This document shows positions 43,316 to 46,208 of a DNA stretch of 46,208 nucleotides, in pieces (positions within the stretch are counted from its first letter, which is position 1; the number at the start of each line of letters is the position of its first letter). The stretch is from Podochytrium sp. JEL0797 (taxonomy: Eukaryota > Chytridiomycota > Chytridiomycetes > Chytridiales > Chytriomycetaceae): assembly GCA_027596195.1 (NCBI GenBank), contig JADGJG010000088.1:1-46208 (forward strand). Reading direction: 5' to 3'. The position numbers and the translations under genes are program-made. The notes beneath the pieces were generated by a model, which worked only from the letters and a program-made list of their open reading frames with translations, did no database searches and was not told the origin of the DNA.

Positions 43316-44150
43316 TTACAATAAACGTATAATTTATACCACAACCATGCTATCATTGCCTTGGTTGGCAACGATCACTTACACCTCCGATGATACCCGA
43401 CTCTCCGTTTTTCGTGGACACCTTCAAACGTCTTTAGTAAAACGCGACACTCAATAAGTTCTTTGTCGAGCTCTAAAACGCCCAGCGCGGTACATCCTAA
43501 ATTAGGTAGGAGCGTCCTTTTCCCGAATCGCATCCGCAGGCTTTCGCCTCACTTTCTCGGAGGGCCTCCGTCACCTGTTTCGTCAATATGTGCAGTGAGG
43601 CGTGCCGGGGAACTTGGATTCCAACTGCAAGCGTATCCCGCAGACCCGCACGACACTCATTTCAACCAAATCAGACCAGAATTCCGATGCAGCTCTCCTT
43701 CATCACCTTGGAAATATTTAGGTTGCACATAAATCAAGACCATTCTTTCGGAACTCCGTTTTCGAATTTTCATGGGGGATCACCGATCGGAATATTGATC
43801 TCTCGGGTTCTGCCTCAAACTACAATAAAACTTGAATTGTCACAGGGATCTCCGGAGGATATCAATTGGGTTCTGCCTCGAAAATATTCGTGTCCAAAAC
43901 AATATAGAAGAAGTAGGCAAAGGCCCCCCCCCCCCCTTTTTAATTCCCTCACTATTTTTCGATTGAATACCGATTGGCGGAAATTTGCAACTGAGGGTTG
44001 GTTACGAGATTCACGGAATCAGGCCATTTCTACTGGAGTTCACCTCATTGAATTGTCACCCTAGGGGAAATCTCTTGAGTTCTGCCGCAAAAAAAAGAAT
44101 AGAAAAGTAGTTTTTTGGATGATTTCACCAAATCCACCGCGAAAAAACAC
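43316..44150. other. Repeat-rich relics of the lectin locus
   Basis: Contains a 36-bp copy of the lectin start region and at least three promoter-like GGTTCTGCC / GAGTTCTGCC repeats (near 43808, 43868 and 44070) resembling the sequence before the intact gene. A C13 run lies at 43924-43936. No intact gene is seen. Confidence 0.6.
43678..43713 (+). pseudogene. Lectin start-codon fragment
   Basis: These 36 bp match 42779-42814 (lectin leader and first signal-peptide codons, MQLSFI) with one mismatch, then similarity ends abruptly at AAATATTTAGG. It is a broken duplicate of the lectin 5' end. Confidence 0.65.
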
Positions 44151-44468
44151 ATGCAACTCTCGTTGATCGCCTTGACCGCCGCCCTCGCGCCAGTCGCTTA
44201 CGCCGCCGGCTTCACGATCGTCAAAAGAACCGAACAGCCCGACAAATCCGCTTGGAAGCCCATGATAGTTCTTGTCGAGCAGCCAATCCAGTATTTGAGT
44301 GGGCGCGACGGTCTTGAAGGAGGAATCGAGAGAGCCGGAACGAGTTTTGGTTCAAACGCGGCACACAACTTACACACAACTCCCTCTTCGACCATTGAAA
44401 ATAAAAACAAGAAGAGAATGCGCATATTTTCTATGGTCATATATTATAATATTCGTTTTTGTTTGTAG
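44151..44468 (+). pseudogene. Truncated lectin-like secreted protein
   Basis: The frame opens MQLSLIALTAALAPVAYA, a signal peptide clearly related to the upstream lectin, followed by FTIVKRTEQ (FTIVKTNEQ in the intact gene). Similarity then stops, and the remaining 70 codons are unlike any lectin and end near the stop of the convergent RCE1 gene. An in-frame Met exists at 44115. Either a decayed gene or a small secreted protein born from a truncated copy. Confidence 0.5.
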
Positions 44469-44488
44469 ATCCAAACCCAAAATGAACA

Positions 44489-45536
44489 CTATTCCACCCT
44501 GGAAAAGGAAGTCAAGGGTCCGAGCAGTGCAAAGAAGCCAACGAGTCCGAGAACGTACACGCACATGACGGCGACTAAAATGAAAAAGGGTGGGGGTTTG
44601 AGTGATTCGATAGGAACAAACAAGAATATTTCGATGGGGGTGGATCACTACGGAACGCGAAACAATTCGATTCTCGATCGCGTACGGTGGTGGCTCGACA
44701 CATGAATCTCCATGGATTTCGATACTCCGTAGAAGAGATAGAGCCAGAGTTGCGGCCGTCTCATCGTCCCCGATTCAAGGAAAAAGAACAAGAAAAAACG
44801 CGTTCGCTTTTCGCTCGACAAACTCACCATTCGCGGGAGTCCGCCTCCTCACAAACACAGAGAAATCGGGAAACCCAAACGCATTGCATAAGGCATGCGC
44901 CCACACTGCACTCCACACGGTCCCCGTCCTCACGACCAAATAGGTTGCAAACCAGCCAAACAGGGTGGTGTACACGAATTGGAATGCGCAGATCAAACAG
45001 GCTTCGTGAAAGGCTTCTTTCGTGCGTCCATTCGCAATGTAGTGTTCGCGCAGGTGGTGCAGGTGGGCGAGGCCAAAGAGGAAGGGCAGCGAAAAGATTG
45101 TGGTTGTGTTGTCGATGTTGGCGTGTTGGTTGAGGTGGACCATGCAGGCGCGGAAGCACAGCTCTTCAGTCAACGGGGCGACGACGATCGCGCGCCAGAA
45201 TTTGAGGTTTGTGATTGGCGCAACGTGAAAAAGGGCGTCCTTTGTCTGGACGGCGCTCGCGATGGGCCCCGCGAAGAGCACGGCCGTCAACGCCAACGCC
45301 GCAACGACTGGAAACACTTCCTGGATCCGGTCCGTGCGGATGAAAAGCGAAGGCGGCGGCCTCGTTGTCAACAAGGAAGCCGCGAGGATCGACAAAACCG
45401 TCGCAAAGAGCGCCGCAGCCATTCGACGTCGCATCACTGGAGGTGAGTCGCGTCGAGGAGAAACAACCCCAAGTGAGGAGAAGTGCACAACCACAACGTA
45501 GAGAAGTGCAAGACCAAAGTTGCCAAAAAGAAACAT
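44489..45536 (-). CDS. RCE1: CAAX prenyl protease 2 (RCE1)
   Basis: Minus-strand exons 45536-44828 and 44574-44489 encode 264 aa. It is a polytopic ER endopeptidase that removes the AAX tripeptide from prenylated proteins such as Ras. Catalytic motifs are visible: PLTEELCFRACM (Glu124-Glu125, Arg129), FGLAHLHH (His158) and HALCNAFGFPD (His214, Asn218). Without splicing the frame ends soon after in a hydrophilic tail. The strong donor GTGAGT and an acceptor at TTTTAG 253 nt away add VYVLGLVGFFALLGPLT, the expected last membrane helix. FQFVYTTLFGWF is also typical. The intron is longer than most here. The start is at the first Met of the hydrophobic N-terminus. Confidence 0.87.
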
Positions 45537-45568
45537 TTCTTTTTCACTTCTTTTTATTCAGAACAAAC

Positions 45569-46208
<640 letters not shown>

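Overview
The window is eukaryotic nuclear DNA. Genes are split by short GT-AG introns (mostly about 45-85 nt), are packed on both strands, and often end near AATAAA signals. Recognisable products are PRCC, SEM1/DSS1, LC8 dynein light chain, RCE1, GYP1/TBC1D22, an OAC1-like mitochondrial carrier and a VWA/alpha-kinase protein, which together point to a fungus. Two BK-type potassium channels, LysM secreted proteins and GPI-type wall proteins suggest an early-diverging zoosporic (chytrid-like) fungus; that placement is an inference. Both ends run into long C/G homopolymers, so this looks like one entire contig.

Region 1 (168-13523, all plus strand) is a head-to-tail array of ten related genes. 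Nine encode a pleckstrin-homology (PH)-like domain. Wherever exon 1 is visible, a phase-2 intron falls exactly at the first residue of the PH domain. Exon 1 is a Ser-rich segment with a short helical motif and a T-L-x-Q-L-Q-like motif, and most tails are coiled-coil-like. One member (2769-3203) has lost the PH domain. Four of the ten promoters carry the palindrome GCACGTGC. I cannot name this family.

Region 2 (13599-22048, all minus strand) is a surface and secretome block. It holds three secreted proteins sharing an unrecognised 239-residue Cys-rich domain (preceded by one, three or no LysM modules), an LtrA-like membrane protein, a small membrane protein, and a GPI-anchored GH26-like glycosidase with both catalytic glutamates.

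Region 3 (22046-30128, minus strand) holds two complete tandem BK-type channels (15 and 10 exons) and a frameshifted third fragment. One extra intron in the first channel is flanked by a 10-bp direct repeat, and that site is empty in both relatives, as expected for a recent intron gain.

Region 4 (30330-46162) is mostly housekeeping genes: mitochondrial carrier, SEM1, TRMO-like tRNA methyltransferase, PRCC, VWA/alpha-kinase, an amidohydrolase with an unusual N-terminal extension, a GPI wall protein, a GYP1-like RabGAP, a secreted beta-trefoil lectin with decayed neighbours, RCE1 and LC8. Exon joins were derived by hand from splice motifs, reading-frame phase and paralogue comparison. No tRNA, rRNA, CRISPR array or intact transposon was seen.
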